Source: Mycobacterium bohemicum DSM 44277 (GTDB lineage: Bacteria > Actinomycetota > Actinomycetes > Mycobacteriales > Mycobacteriaceae). From it: a DNA stretch of 64,000 nucleotides. Made by a program: the position numbers and the translations under genes. The notes beneath the pieces are model-generated. The model was not told where the DNA came from. It did not search any database and saw only the letters and a list, made by a program, of their open reading frames with translations. Every line of letters begins with the position of its first letter. Within the stretch, counting starts at the first letter, position 1. Positions 52,116 through 61,077 of the stretch are shown piece after piece. Location: positions 124,001-188,000 of the forward strand of contig NZ_CSTD01000006.1 of assembly GCF_001053185.1 (NCBI RefSeq). The letters are read 5' to 3'.

Positions 52116-53050
52116 CGGCTTTCTCCTTCGCTTTCCGGCTCCCTCTCCGCGCTCCGACCGAGGACGTCCACCAGGTAGTCCGGGGCGCCGCGCGCGAGGA
52201 TCGATGCCGCCTTGCGGCTCACGACCCCATCGGCCGGTGTCGGAGGACCCATCATCCAGAAGCGGTCCGCCCGGATCCCGTCCACCACCTGTTCGGCAAC
52301 GCTCTCGAGCGGTGTGAACTCGACACGTGCGCCGGCGGCCTCGAAGCGGGCCACCACGTCCGCCAGGGTGTGCGCCGGGGTGCGGCGCTCCTGGCTCGCG
52401 GCGTAGCGCTCCGGCCGGTGCCGCCACGACTCCCAGATGCCGGTGTTCAAAAAGCCGCCGGGGAAAAGGACGTGCGCCCGCACCCGCGTTCCCGTCATCT
52501 CCAGGTGGGTGTAGAGGCTTTCGGTCAGGCAGAGCACCGCGGCCTTGGTCATCGGGTAGACCGCGGTGGCGGGTCCGCCCATGGCCCCCCGGGCGATCGG
52601 CGCGAAGCCGCCGTTGCCCGAGCAGGTATTGATCACGTTTCCCTCGCCCTGCTCGAGCAGGATCGGGACGAAGGCCTTGATGCCGTGGATGACGCCCATC
52701 ACGTTGACGTCGATCCCCCAGCGCCAGTCGGCCAGATCATGCTCCCACATGTAGCCCTCGGACACCCCGCCCGTGCCGGCGTTGTTGCACAACACGTCTA
52801 CCGCGCCGAAGCGAGTGAGCGCCTCCTTGGCCAGCGACTCGACCGAGGCGTAGTCGGTGACGTCGGTGATCACGCCGACCGCCTCGATGCCCTCGTCCGA
52901 GAGTGCCCGGGTTGCCCGGTCCAGCGGTTCGGCCAGGACGTCGGCCAGCACCACCCTCATGCCTTCCCGGCCGAAACGCCGGCCCATGGCTTGGCCGATG
53001 CCTCCGGCACCTCCGGTGACGACCGCCACCTTGCCCTGAAGGTCTGTCAT
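52112..53050 (-). CDS. Short-chain dehydrogenase/reductase
   Basis: 312 residues from ATG 53050 (MTDLQGKVAVVTGG). Rossmann motif TGGAGGIGQAMG, NNAG at the middle strand, active-site YPMTK (YxxxK) and upstream Ser in INTCSGNGG. Likely NAD(P)-dependent alcohol/ketone conversion in the pathway of the neighbouring hydrolases. It precedes the decarboxylase-like gene by a 4-nt overlap. Confidence 0.9.
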   Translation of the reverse strand: MTDLQGKVAVVTGGAGGIGQAMGRRFGREGMRVVLADVLAEPLDRATRALSDEGIEAVGVITDVTDYASVESLAKEALTRFGAVDVLCNNAGTGGVSEGYMWEHDLADWRWGIDVNVMGVIHGIKAFVPILLEQGEGNVINTCSGNGGFAPIARGAMGGPATAVYPMTKAAVLCLTESLYTHLEMTGTRVRAHVLFPGGFLNTGIWESWRHRPERYAASQERRTPAHTLADVVARFEAAGARVEFTPLESVAEQVVDGIRADRFWMMGPPTPADGVVSRKAASILARGAPDYLVDVLGRSAEREPESEGESR

Positions 53051-53119
53051 TGTGGCAATGGTCACATGGTCGCGCGCGTCAACGCAATAAGTCACCCGCC
53101 GTGGGGACGCTCTAACGGG

Positions 53120-54394
53120 TTAGCGCCGTTCCGGCGCCAGCCGCTTGAGGGCCAGGCCCCCTTCGAACGGCCGGTAGCCGAAGGCGGCGGGGGCGCGGTA
53201 GCCCGTGTCCTCGAGCGGAGTGTGCACCTCGGCGACGGTCGGACCGATCTTGGCGGCCACCGGCACCAATGCCTCGAGATCAAACCGGTAGAGGCGACCG
53301 GCGTTGCCGCCCAGGATCTTTCGGCAGGCGTCCTCCGACCGGTCGTGCAGGGCCCAACGAATGGCCAGCTTGGAGTGGGGCGCGAAGCCTTCCTCGTGGG
53401 GATAGTCACTGCCCCACATGATGTGGTCGGGCCCCATGAAGTCGATCATCGCGCCGTCGAACGGCATCAGCTCACTGGCCAAATAGCAGTTCCGCTTGAC
53501 GTATTCGCTCGGCGTCAGGGTCAGCTCGTCGACCGACGATCCGCCGAACATCCCGTAGGTGCGGTTGCCAGCGTCGGACTTCATGGTGGGCACCATGGCA
53601 TCGAGGATGCCGAGCTGCCCGGGCACCCAAAGCGTGCCCTGCTCGGTCGGCACGAACCGCAGCGTCGGATGCCGCTCGAACACGCCGGCCAGGATCAGGT
53701 GGCCCAATGTGCGCTGGGCCCAGATCGCCATCTCGGTGATCAACACCGCATTGGATGCCGGCTGGTCCATCGGCATCTCCGGGCTGCCGGCCCCCGCGTG
53801 CTGCACCACGGTGAGGTCGAGTTCCGCGCAGAGCGCCCAGATCGGTTCGTATCGGGTGTGAAAGAGCGGGGCCACGTGCGGGTCACCGGGCGAGACCGCC
53901 GGAATGAGCACGCCGCCAAAGCAGTCTTGCTCGGCGCCCCAACGGATTTCGTCCAGCGCCAGCTCGACGTCGTTGGGAAAGATCTGAATCAGCCCGCGCC
54001 GTCGCGCCGGAGCCAGCGAACAGAAGTCGATCTGCCACCGGTTGTGGGCCTGCACGCCGGCCCATCGCTTCTCGAAGTCCGCGCGGGTGCGGGGCAAGCT
54101 GATGGTGATGTTCGGACTGGTCGGGAAGAACGGCGGAACGGTGTTGGGCAGCAGCACCTCGGCGGCCACCCCGTCGGCGTCCATCTCCGCGATCCGAAGC
54201 TCGTGGTCCCAGTTCCGGTTGGCGGTGGCGATGATCAGATCGTCGAACGGGCTGGCGTAGGCCGTGGCCCACGCGTCGAACTCCTCGTGCAGGCGTGCCG
54301 GCAGATACGGCTTGTAGCCGTAGAGATCCGCGCCGGCATGGGTGTCCGTCGAGATGACGACGTAGCGATCCAACGTGTCCCAGGTTGTGGTCAT
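53120..54394 (-). CDS. Amidohydrolase-2 family protein, third of three
   Basis: 424 residues. Motifs: VVISTDTHAGADLYGYKPYL, LTVVQHAGAGS, and IMWGSDYPHEEGFAP with metal Asp. It is closer to the second paralogue than the first at the N-terminus. The start overlaps the stop of the asparagine-synthetase remnant (ATGA), so it was once the second gene of that operon. Confidence 0.88.
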   Translation of the reverse strand: MTTTWDTLDRYVVISTDTHAGADLYGYKPYLPARLHEEFDAWATAYASPFDDLIIATANRNWDHELRIAEMDADGVAAEVLLPNTVPPFFPTSPNITISLPRTRADFEKRWAGVQAHNRWQIDFCSLAPARRRGLIQIFPNDVELALDEIRWGAEQDCFGGVLIPAVSPGDPHVAPLFHTRYEPIWALCAELDLTVVQHAGAGSPEMPMDQPASNAVLITEMAIWAQRTLGHLILAGVFERHPTLRFVPTEQGTLWVPGQLGILDAMVPTMKSDAGNRTYGMFGGSSVDELTLTPSEYVKRNCYLASELMPFDGAMIDFMGPDHIMWGSDYPHEEGFAPHSKLAIRWALHDRSEDACRKILGGNAGRLYRFDLEALVPVAAKIGPTVAEVHTPLEDTGYRAPAAFGYRPFEGGLALKRLAPERR

Positions 54395-54870
54395 AGCACC
54401 CTCCGGCCGGTAGGTCGAGTGTAGGAGAAATGGATCGGCCGGCGAAGGGCCAAACGCCGGCTAACCGTCATTCCGAAACGCTGGTGCATCAGCGTGAAGC
54501 TCAGCACGCGGTTCCACAAGCCGTCGAGGGCCGTGCGCTCGTCGGGAGTGCACTCGGGTAGCGAGTCGAACAGCTTGCGCACCGCGGCCGCATCGAAGAT
54601 CGGCTGCTCGTCGAGTAGCCGCGAGGCGAACACGTCACCCATCAGCTCGAGCATCGCGTCCGCTTCGCCGACCTTGGCGGGCGGCGTCACGAACGGGTGC
54701 TTCTCGCGGTTGTAGACGGGCTTGATCCGCACGTCACGCGTCGCTTCCCGCAGCACGTGCTTCTCGCGCATGCCGTTGATCTTCATGCGGATCGGATCCC
54801 GGCCGCGTACTCGCCGACCAGGTGGTCGAGGAACGGGACGCCGCCCTCGACCGAGTGGGCCATCTCCGGT
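54391..54870 (-). pseudogene. Asparagine synthetase (AsnB) 3' remnant, frameshifted
   Basis: The last 131 codons (ATG 54786: MKINGMREKHVLREATRDV, then IKPVYNREKHPFVTPPA) are the C-terminal part of a glutamine-hydrolysing asparagine synthetase. Just upstream in another frame lies RPEMAHSVEGGVPFLDHLVGEY, the preceding conserved block, ending at a TGA inside 54783-54785. So a frameshift splits it, and the ~450 residues expected upstream (glutaminase and ATP-binding domains) are missing, replaced by unrelated DNA. Confidence 0.8.
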
Positions 54871-54974
54871 CGCCTCCCGTCGGGGCGAGGGTCCGGCCCC
54901 GCCTCGGTTCCGGACCATCCTGCCCCGTCGCGGGAGGTGGGTGTGAGCGCGCGCCGACGGTCCGGCGAACCGGG

Positions 54975-56225
54975 CTAGTTGTTGGTCGGGGGTGCTTGCG
55001 GCTGGAACGGTTGGTACCACCACCAGTCGGCGCGTTCCCCGGTCGGTCCGGGGTAGGGCGCCACCGCCGGCGGAGGTTGGTCGGGTGGGCGGGCGAGCGA
55101 TCCGGTTCTCAATACCCGCCCGTCGCTGTCGGTGACGGTGAGGTGGTGCGCCGGCCCGGTGACCGTGATGACGCCCCGGTGGTGCAGCCGGTGGTGGTAC
55201 GGGCACAGCAGCACGAGGTTGTCCAGTTCGGTGGGCCCACCATCTTCCCAATGCCGGATGTGATGCGCGTGCAGACCGCGGGTCGCGCCGCAACCGGGAA
55301 CCGCGCACGTCGGGTGGCGGTGTTCAAGCGCGCGACGAAGCCGCCGGTTGATGATGCGGGTCGCGCGCCCGGCCCCGATGACCTCGCCGTCGCGTTCGAA
55401 CCACACTTCGCAGGTGGCATCACAGGTCAGGTAACGGCGTTCGCCGGTCGGCAGCAGCGGGCCGAGATGCAGTGCCGCGACCCGCTCCCTGACGTCCAGG
55501 TGCATCACCACGGTGGTGTGGTGTCCGTGCGGTCGGCGGGCCGCCTCGGCGTCCCAGCCCGCCTCGACCATCCGCATGAACGCATCGACAGCGCTCGGCA
55601 GCGGGGGTCTCTCGGGACCGGGGCGCTCGCCGGCGTCGTGATCGCGCCTCCACTGCGCGATCAGCGCATCGTGATGGGACCGCAGAGCCGCGTCGACCTT
55701 CGCCGCGTCGAAATGCGGGAGTTTGATTCGCCAGCAGGTGAACTCGTCATCGGTGCTCTTGGTGATCGAAGGCTGTGACGCCGGCCGGGGACCCGGTTCG
55801 GGTCGCGGTTCCAGCTTGACGGCGGTGCGCAGCTGACCGACCGAGGCGGAGGCGGCCAGCTCGGCATAGTGCTCGTCGGATCCCTCGCCCGCCCGCTCCG
55901 CGATCACACCGACCTGATCCAGTGACAGGCGGCCCTCCCGCATGGCTTGGACGCAGCGGGGGAACTCGGTCAGCCGGCGCGCAATCGCGGCGATCGTTTT
56001 GCCGTTCGCCGACGAAGCGCCCGTTTTCCACGCCATCAACGCCGCCACCGACCGCGCGCCCGTGACGCCGCACAGCTCGTCGCGATCTATTTCGGCGGCG
56101 ATCTCCACGATGCGCGCATCGATCGCGTTGCGCTGACCGGCCAGCTCCGCCAGCTCCTCGAACAGCACCTCGAGGCGCTCACCAGGGGGTGCCGCAACGG
56201 CGGTGGACGAGGCGATCGAGGACAT
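54975..56225 (-). CDS. DUF222/HNH endonuclease-like protein (13E12 family)
   Basis: 416 residues. The N-terminal DUF222 region (AELAGQRNAIDARIVEIAAEI, ARRLTEFPRCVQAMREGRLS) precedes an HNH domain: CAVPGCGATRGLHAHHIRHWEDGGPTELDNLVLLCPYHHRLHH, with CxxxxC zinc pairs and the HH-N-H catalytic residues. This is the REP13E12-type repeat family, which in M. tuberculosis harbours the phage phiRv1 insertion sites. It is next to the asnB remnant and may mark a recombination point. Confidence 0.92.
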   Translation of the reverse strand: MSSIASSTAVAAPPGERLEVLFEELAELAGQRNAIDARIVEIAAEIDRDELCGVTGARSVAALMAWKTGASSANGKTIAAIARRLTEFPRCVQAMREGRLSLDQVGVIAERAGEGSDEHYAELAASASVGQLRTAVKLEPRPEPGPRPASQPSITKSTDDEFTCWRIKLPHFDAAKVDAALRSHHDALIAQWRRDHDAGERPGPERPPLPSAVDAFMRMVEAGWDAEAARRPHGHHTTVVMHLDVRERVAALHLGPLLPTGERRYLTCDATCEVWFERDGEVIGAGRATRIINRRLRRALEHRHPTCAVPGCGATRGLHAHHIRHWEDGGPTELDNLVLLCPYHHRLHHRGVITVTGPAHHLTVTDSDGRVLRTGSLARPPDQPPPAVAPYPGPTGERADWWWYQPFQPQAPPTNN

Positions 56226-56276
56226 GACCCCATCCTGGCAGCGGGGTCCGACAAGTTTCGGCCGAAAATCCTCGCG

Positions 56277-57080
56277 CTAAGCAGGGTCGGTGAAAACCGG
56301 CCGCTCCCCGGACATTCCGGCGACCACGGCGGCGATCTGGTTGGGCGTGCCGATCAGCCCGGTTTGCAGCTCCGACTCAAGCGCAAGGGCGGCCGCGGGG
56401 TCATTGCTGACCCAGGTTTCGTTGTACAGGCGCTTCGCGGCACGGACGGCGTCCGGTGACTTCTGCGCGATCTCGCCCGCGAGTTCCAGCGCCGCTGACA
56501 GCGGGTCGGCCGCCGTCCGGGTGATCAAGCCGAGCTCGGCACCCTCGCTGCCGGAAACGATGCGGCCGGTGAACGTCAGCTCTTTCGCGACGTCGATCGG
56601 TAGGAGTCTCGGCAGTGTCTGCGTGATGCCCATGTCGGGAACGAGCCCCCACTTGATCTCCATGATGCTCAGCTTCGCGTCCGGCGCGGCGATCCGGATG
56701 TCTGCGCCGAGCGCGATCTGCAGACCGCCGCCGAAGCAGTTGCCGTGGATCGACGCGATGACGGGCGCCGGCACCGACGACCAGTCGTAGCTCACGCGCT
56801 GGGCGAGGTTCGCCGGCCGGTCCTCGTCCCGGTCCAGCAGGACACCCGTGCCGCGTTCGCCGCCCATGAAACTTGCCACGTCCAAACCGGAGCAGAAGCT
56901 CTTGCCTTCACCGTGCAGAACGACCGCGCGAACCGATGCGTCGCGTGCCAGCCGCACCGCGGCATCCGCCAGGCCCTCGAACATCGCCAGGTCCAGCGCA
57001 TTGTGCTTGTCGGCGCGCACCATCGTCACCGTTGCCACGCCGTCGTCGGCGATCCGCACACGGACTCTGTCTTCGCTCAC
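56277..57080 (-). CDS. Enoyl-CoA hydratase/crotonase family protein
   Basis: 267 residues from the GTG at 57080 (VSEDRVRVRI); TTG 57089 is possible. Crotonase marks: RADKHNALDLAMFEGL, GEGKSFCSGLDVASF and IHGNCFGGGLQIALGADIRIAAPDAKLSIMEIKWGLVPDMG, which make the CoA-binding and oxyanion loops. The EIKWGLVPD segment keeps one acidic residue of hydratases. Likely acyl-CoA hydration in fatty acid or sterol breakdown. Confidence 0.88.
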   Translation of the reverse strand: MSEDRVRVRIADDGVATVTMVRADKHNALDLAMFEGLADAAVRLARDASVRAVVLHGEGKSFCSGLDVASFMGGERGTGVLLDRDEDRPANLAQRVSYDWSSVPAPVIASIHGNCFGGGLQIALGADIRIAAPDAKLSIMEIKWGLVPDMGITQTLPRLLPIDVAKELTFTGRIVSGSEGAELGLITRTAADPLSAALELAGEIAQKSPDAVRAAKRLYNETWVSNDPAAALALESELQTGLIGTPNQIAAVVAGMSGERPVFTDPA

Positions 57081-57284
57081 GAGTAGCAATCTATCGCGCC
57101 GTGACCTTCGTCAGGCGTGGCAGGCAGGTGCCCTCCAGAGGCCAGGCACCGAGCGACGTGTGGGACGGAGACAATCCGCCTTTCCACACGTCCTGCTGAT
57201 CGCGTACTAGTGGAAGTTGTTCTCCTGCGTCAAGCGTTGTCGCATGAAACATGCTTGATGATGTCAGCTCTCGAAGGAAGCTCG

Positions 57285-58076
57285 ATGAACTGGTACACCG
57301 GCAACACCGCATATGACACCGTTGTGACGATTGGTCTCGTCATCGCGGCATTGGTGATCGTCGGCGGCTTGTTCCGGCAGAGCCCTTACGGCCGATTCGG
57401 CGCTACCGCGCGCGGGGTGAATCTCAATCCCAAGCTCGGCTGGTGGTTGATGGAGATACCCGCAACCGTGGTGTTCGCAATTTTCTACCTCGCCGGGCCG
57501 CGCCGATTCGACGCTACGCCGGTCGTACTCGCCGCCATCTGGCTGATGCATTACGGCAACCGGGGTTGGTTCTTTCCGCTGTCGATCAGGCAGGTGCCGG
57601 GCAAACGCGGCAGCTTCAACATCGTGGTGCTCGCCTTTGGAATGGTGATCACCACGATGCACGGCTACCTGAATGGCTCGTTCTTCAGCCACGACTACAA
57701 GCGTCAGTACGACCCCAATTGGTTGACCGATCCACGGTTTCTTGTCGGGTTGGTGGTGTACCTCGGCGGATTCATCCTGCTGGTCCGGTCGGAGTCGATC
57801 GTGCGCAACCTGCGCGATAGGGCGAACCCGGGAGCAACCGAATACCAGATCCCCTACGGCGGGGGGTTCCGGTACGTCACCAGCCCGGCATATCTGGGCG
57901 AGCTGATCGCATGGGCCGGGTTCGCCCTACTGACCTGGTCGCTCGGCGGGGTGATCATTTTTCTGATCACGGCAGGAAACTTGGTGCCGCGAGCGTTCGC
58001 GACTCACAAGTGGTACCAGGAAAAGTTTCCTGATTACCCGCCCGAACGAAAAGCGTTGATACCCGGACTGATCTGA
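57285..58076 (+). CDS. Steroid 5-alpha-reductase-like membrane protein
   Basis: 263 residues from ATG 57285 with AAGGAAG 6 nt upstream. About six helices; the C-terminal part shows the NADPH-binding/steroid reductase segment YQIPYGGGFRYVTSPAYLGELIAWAGFALLTWSL and the ending ATHKWYQEKFPDYPPERKALIPGL, typical of 3-oxo-5-alpha-steroid 4-dehydrogenases. In mycobacteria such enzymes act on sterols. The gene is monocistronic and converges on the tmRNA. Confidence 0.88.
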   Translation: MNWYTGNTAYDTVVTIGLVIAALVIVGGLFRQSPYGRFGATARGVNLNPKLGWWLMEIPATVVFAIFYLAGPRRFDATPVVLAAIWLMHYGNRGWFFPLSIRQVPGKRGSFNIVVLAFGMVITTMHGYLNGSFFSHDYKRQYDPNWLTDPRFLVGLVVYLGGFILLVRSESIVRNLRDRANPGATEYQIPYGGGFRYVTSPAYLGELIAWAGFALLTWSLGGVIIFLITAGNLVPRAFATHKWYQEKFPDYPPERKALIPGLI

Positions 58077-58093
58077 TCAGGCCAGAGCTTCTC

Positions 58094-58461
58094 TGGTGGA
58101 GCTGCCGGGAATCGAACCCGGGTCCTACGGCATTCCCTCAAGGCTTCTCCGTGCGCAGTCCGCTAGGTCTCTGCTCGGATCTCCTGGTCACGCGGACTAG
58201 CCAGGATGACGATCCCAGTCGCTGTGGGTGTCCCGATGAGTCCCGCGACCGGACTCACCGGTGGATCCCTCTAGCTGACGCCAGGCTCCGGGTCGAGGGC
58301 TTTCCCGGTCTGACGGACTAGCTGTCGCTTAGGCAGCGAGAGCGTAGTCGCGCTGATGTGAATCGGCGCTTATATGGTTGCAACGACGCTTACGGTGGTC
58401 TCTTGCCTGCACCGGCACGCTTCCCTTGATTCGATGCGCGAAGTCGAAACCGTTCAGCCCC
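58094..58461 (-). ncRNA. ssrA: Transfer-messenger RNA
   Basis: 368 nt. The 5' end GGGGCTGAACGG and 3' end with GGTTCGATTCC and CAGCTCCACCA form the alanyl-tRNA-like part. The tag frame at 58329-58367 reads ADSHQRDYALAA then TAA, the mycobacterial tag. It frees stalled ribosomes together with SmpB, whose gene lies 2.1 kb downstream. Confidence 0.97.
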
Positions 58462-58565
58462 TCGCCCATCCCCGCCGATTTTCGGCAGGCCAATCAATGG
58501 TACGCCGCTACCAACTCGCGGCAACGCATATTTGTTCCCGACAGGCACTTAGCGTTCCATCGCGG

Positions 58566-58605
58566 CCGAGTGCCCCCGGACCTGGTCGGGGCCGGGGGCA
58601 CTCGG
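58566..58605 (-). terminator. Strong GC hairpin after the ferritin-like gene
   Basis: CCGAGTGCCCCCGG at 58566-58579 pairs perfectly with CCGGGGGCACTCGG at 58592-58605 (14 bp, 12-nt loop). It lies 12 bp beyond the stop of the gene at 58618 on the minus strand. No U-tract, the form often seen in mycobacteria. Confidence 0.7.
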
Positions 58606-58617
58606 TGCGGCGAACTG

Positions 58618-59580
58618 CTAGTTGATGCCGACCACCTCTTGGGCGATCGCGGCGACCCGCGTCTGAGCGGCGGAGACGATCCGTTGCCGGTTCTTGTGCG
58701 CTTCCTCGTAGGCGATAATCACGCGGACGTCGTTGGGCGACGTCAGGTCCTTGATCGCGGAAACCGCGTCGTTGACGTTGAGGTCGTCGTAATTGCGGAT
58801 GGGCAGCTCCTTGGCGTCGAGCACACCGACCGAGGCGCGCCCGGAGTGCAGCGCGTCGGCGGCACGGTCCGCGCCTTCGGAGCGGGTGACCCGCTCGGCG
58901 GCCCGCAGTGCCGCGTTCTGGGAGGCCGAGAGCGCCTTGGCGGCGATCTCGCTGGCGTTGCCGCCACGCTTGACCAGGTCGTTGAACGCCGGGCCCGCCG
59001 ATCGCAGCGCGTCCACGGTCCGGTCGACGCCCCGGGCCGACCAGGCGGCCGGCAGGTTGACCAGCTTCACCGCGGTGCCCGCGGCCATCTGCAGCGGGGT
59101 GCGGCGCAGCGCGGCCGGGCCGCCGAGCGCGTCCTCGGCCAGCACGGTGGTCAGCCAGTCCACGGTCGCGGAGTGGGCGGTGATCAGACGCTCGGCCAGC
59201 GCCTCGATGTCGGACCGCTTTGCTGCCACCGCCAGCGCCTTGGTGTAGCGGGCCCGGTCCAGGAGCTGGTCCTCGAGCGCCAGGTCACCCAGCAGCGCCT
59301 CGTCGAACGGTTCGGCCTGCTCGGTCAGCGCCTTGACCACAGCGGCGGCACGGCCCAGGAAGGGGCCGATCACGTCGGGGTAACCGCCCAGGTCCCGGAT
59401 GGCACCCTGGATGGCCTGGGCGCGCTGGCGGCCGTTGGCGGCGTTCTGGGTGAGCTCGCGGCGCACGGCCTCGGTGCGCGCCTGAACGATGCGGGTCTCG
59501 GCGACCTGGATCTCGGTGTTGGTCAGGTCGAGCAGTGTGCGCAGCTGCGCGAGCAGTCTGCCGGTGTCTGGTGCAGTCAT
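58618..59580 (-). CDS. Ferritin-like-fold conserved protein
   Basis: 320 residues, almost all helix, no signal peptide. Residues 5-150 look like a four-helix ferritin-like bundle (LLDLTNTEIQVAETRIVQARTEAV, LITAHSATVDWLTTVLAED), without an obvious full iron-ligand set. Residues 160-250 are Ala-rich; the tail has DLNVNDAVSAIKDLTSPNDVRVIIAYEEAHKNR, a compact domain seen at the end of some mycobacterial proteins. Function unknown. Ends at the strong hairpin. Confidence 0.7.
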   Translation of the reverse strand: MTAPDTGRLLAQLRTLLDLTNTEIQVAETRIVQARTEAVRRELTQNAANGRQRAQAIQGAIRDLGGYPDVIGPFLGRAAAVVKALTEQAEPFDEALLGDLALEDQLLDRARYTKALAVAAKRSDIEALAERLITAHSATVDWLTTVLAEDALGGPAALRRTPLQMAAGTAVKLVNLPAAWSARGVDRTVDALRSAGPAFNDLVKRGGNASEIAAKALSASQNAALRAAERVTRSEGADRAADALHSGRASVGVLDAKELPIRNYDDLNVNDAVSAIKDLTSPNDVRVIIAYEEAHKNRQRIVSAAQTRVAAIAQEVVGIN

Positions 59581-59683
59581 CTATAGACCCTCCTGAGGTT
59601 TTCGGCTTGCGTCGGCGCGATGTGCGCCCGTAGCTTTCGGCTACCCACACCGACCGTCGCCTCAATCACACCCCGCGGTTTGT

Positions 59684-59693
59684 GACATATGTC
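59684..59693. promoter_or_regulatory. Palindrome upstream of the ferritin-like gene
   Basis: GACATATGTC is a perfect 10-bp palindrome, 104 bp before the start at 59580 and 31 bp past the DMT gene end. A dimeric regulator could bind there; nothing further supports it. Confidence 0.3.
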
Positions 59694-59723
59694 GCTAATG
59701 GAAGAGGGCGGGCGCTTGCCGGG

Positions 59724-60512
59724 TCAGCCGGCGGCGATCATCGCGACGGAGCCCATCGCCATCACCATGCCGACGCCCTGCCACCGGCTGACCCGCTCGC
59801 GCAGAACCAGCATCGCCAGCACGACCGTCGCCGCCGGATAGAGGGAGATCAGGATGCTGGCCAGCGACAGCAGCCAGGTGTGCAGCGCCACCAGCATGGT
59901 CACGTTGGCGCAGATGTCGAGCAGCGCGACCCCCAGCGCCAGCTTCAGGGGCTTCCCGCGCGGCGGTCGCAGGTTCCCGCTGGCACCGGACATCAGCAGC
60001 ACCACCAGCGTGGCCGACAACCGGGCGAACACCAGCGGCCACAGCTTGCATTCGTGCGGCGCCTGATGGAGAAACACCAGGTTCAGCCCCATCGCCGAGC
60101 CGGCCACCACCGTCAGCCAGGCCACCCTGGGGGTGAACCGGTACGGCGTCTCACCCCCGGCGGAGGCCTCACGGCTGACCAGCATCACCGACACCAGCGC
60201 CAGGACGACGCCGACGGCGGCCGCCGGGCCGGGCCGCTCCCCCATCGCCACCCCGACCGCCACCGGCACCGCCGCGTTGAGGACCGCGGCCAGCGGCGAG
60301 ACCACCGAGATCGGCCCGGCACCGAGCGCCGCGAAGAACGACCACATCCCGAAAGCCATGCCGACGCCGTACAGCGCACCCCACACGATCGCTCCGGACT
60401 GAATGGGGCCGCCCACGGCCAGGGCCAGGGCACCGAGCAGGACCGTCTCCAGCGGATAGGCCACCAGCATCACGCGCAGCGCGGATACCCGCCGGGCCGC
60501 CACACCGCCCAC
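59724..60512 (-). CDS. EamA/DMT-superfamily transporter
   Basis: 262 residues from GTG 60512. Two EamA repeats: LETVLLGALALAVGGPIQSG...SVVSPLAAVLNAAVPVAVGVAMGERPGP and LSATLVVLLMSGA...LISLYPAATVVLAMLVLRERVSRWQGVGMVMAMG. The frame stays open further up and there encodes LIGAAYAELSAVTYGVSDF, which looks like the true first helix, but the only start codons available are CTG at 60569 or non-standard ones. So the protein may begin at 60569, with its start inside the smpB stop region. Confidence 0.8.
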   Translation of the reverse strand: MGGVAARRVSALRVMLVAYPLETVLLGALALAVGGPIQSGAIVWGALYGVGMAFGMWSFFAALGAGPISVVSPLAAVLNAAVPVAVGVAMGERPGPAAAVGVVLALVSVMLVSREASAGGETPYRFTPRVAWLTVVAGSAMGLNLVFLHQAPHECKLWPLVFARLSATLVVLLMSGASGNLRPPRGKPLKLALGVALLDICANVTMLVALHTWLLSLASILISLYPAATVVLAMLVLRERVSRWQGVGMVMAMGSVAMIAAG

Positions 60513-60565
60513 GAAATCGCTGACGCCATACGTGACGGCCGAGAGCTCGGCGTACGCCGCGCCGA

Positions 60566-61075
60566 TCAGCTCATGCCCTTGGCGTGGCGGCCCAGCGCGC
60601 GGACCACTTCGCGCTGGGCATCACGGCGGGCCAAATCCTGCCGCTTGTCATAGGCTCGCTTGCCGCGCGCCAAAGCGAGCTCGACCTTTACTCTGCCGTC
60701 GGAAAAATACACAGACATGGGCACCAGGGCGAGGTTACCATCGCGGATCTTGCCGACCAGCCTGTCGATTTGCTGCCTGTGTAACAACAACTTTCGCTTG
60801 CGCCGCGGGTCATGATTGGTCCAGCTACCCTGCACGTACTCGGGCACGTGCATGTTGTGCAGCCACACTTCGCCGTCGTCGACGGTTGCGAAAGCGTCGG
60901 CCAACGACGCCTGACCCAACCGCAGGCTCTTCACCTCGGTGCCCTGTAAGGCCACGCCGGCCTCGAATACTTCGAGAATCGAATAATCGTGCCGCGCTTT
61001 GCGATTGGTGGCGACAACCTGTTTGCTGCCACGCTTGCCGCCCGCCGCCTTGGCCCGGCCGGAGTTATCGGCCAC
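60566..61075 (-). CDS. smpB: SsrA-binding protein SmpB
   Basis: 169 residues. The OB-fold core reads ATNRKARHDYSILEVFEAGVALQGTEVKSLRLGQASL, and DRLVGKIRDGNLALVPMSVYFSDGRVKVELALARGKRAYDKRQ follows, all hallmark. It binds tmRNA and brings it to stalled ribosomes. It lies 2 bp after ftsX and downstream of ftsE in one operon. Confidence 0.97.
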   Translation of the reverse strand: MADNSGRAKAAGGKRGSKQVVATNRKARHDYSILEVFEAGVALQGTEVKSLRLGQASLADAFATVDDGEVWLHNMHVPEYVQGSWTNHDPRRKRKLLLHRQQIDRLVGKIRDGNLALVPMSVYFSDGRVKVELALARGKRAYDKRQDLARRDAQREVVRALGRHAKGMS

Positions 61076-61077
61076 AG

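Noticed and set aside
52013..54424. 803-codon open frame opposite SDR and amidohydrolase
   Set aside because: Antisense shadow spanning two real genes and their gap; no ribosome site or motif.
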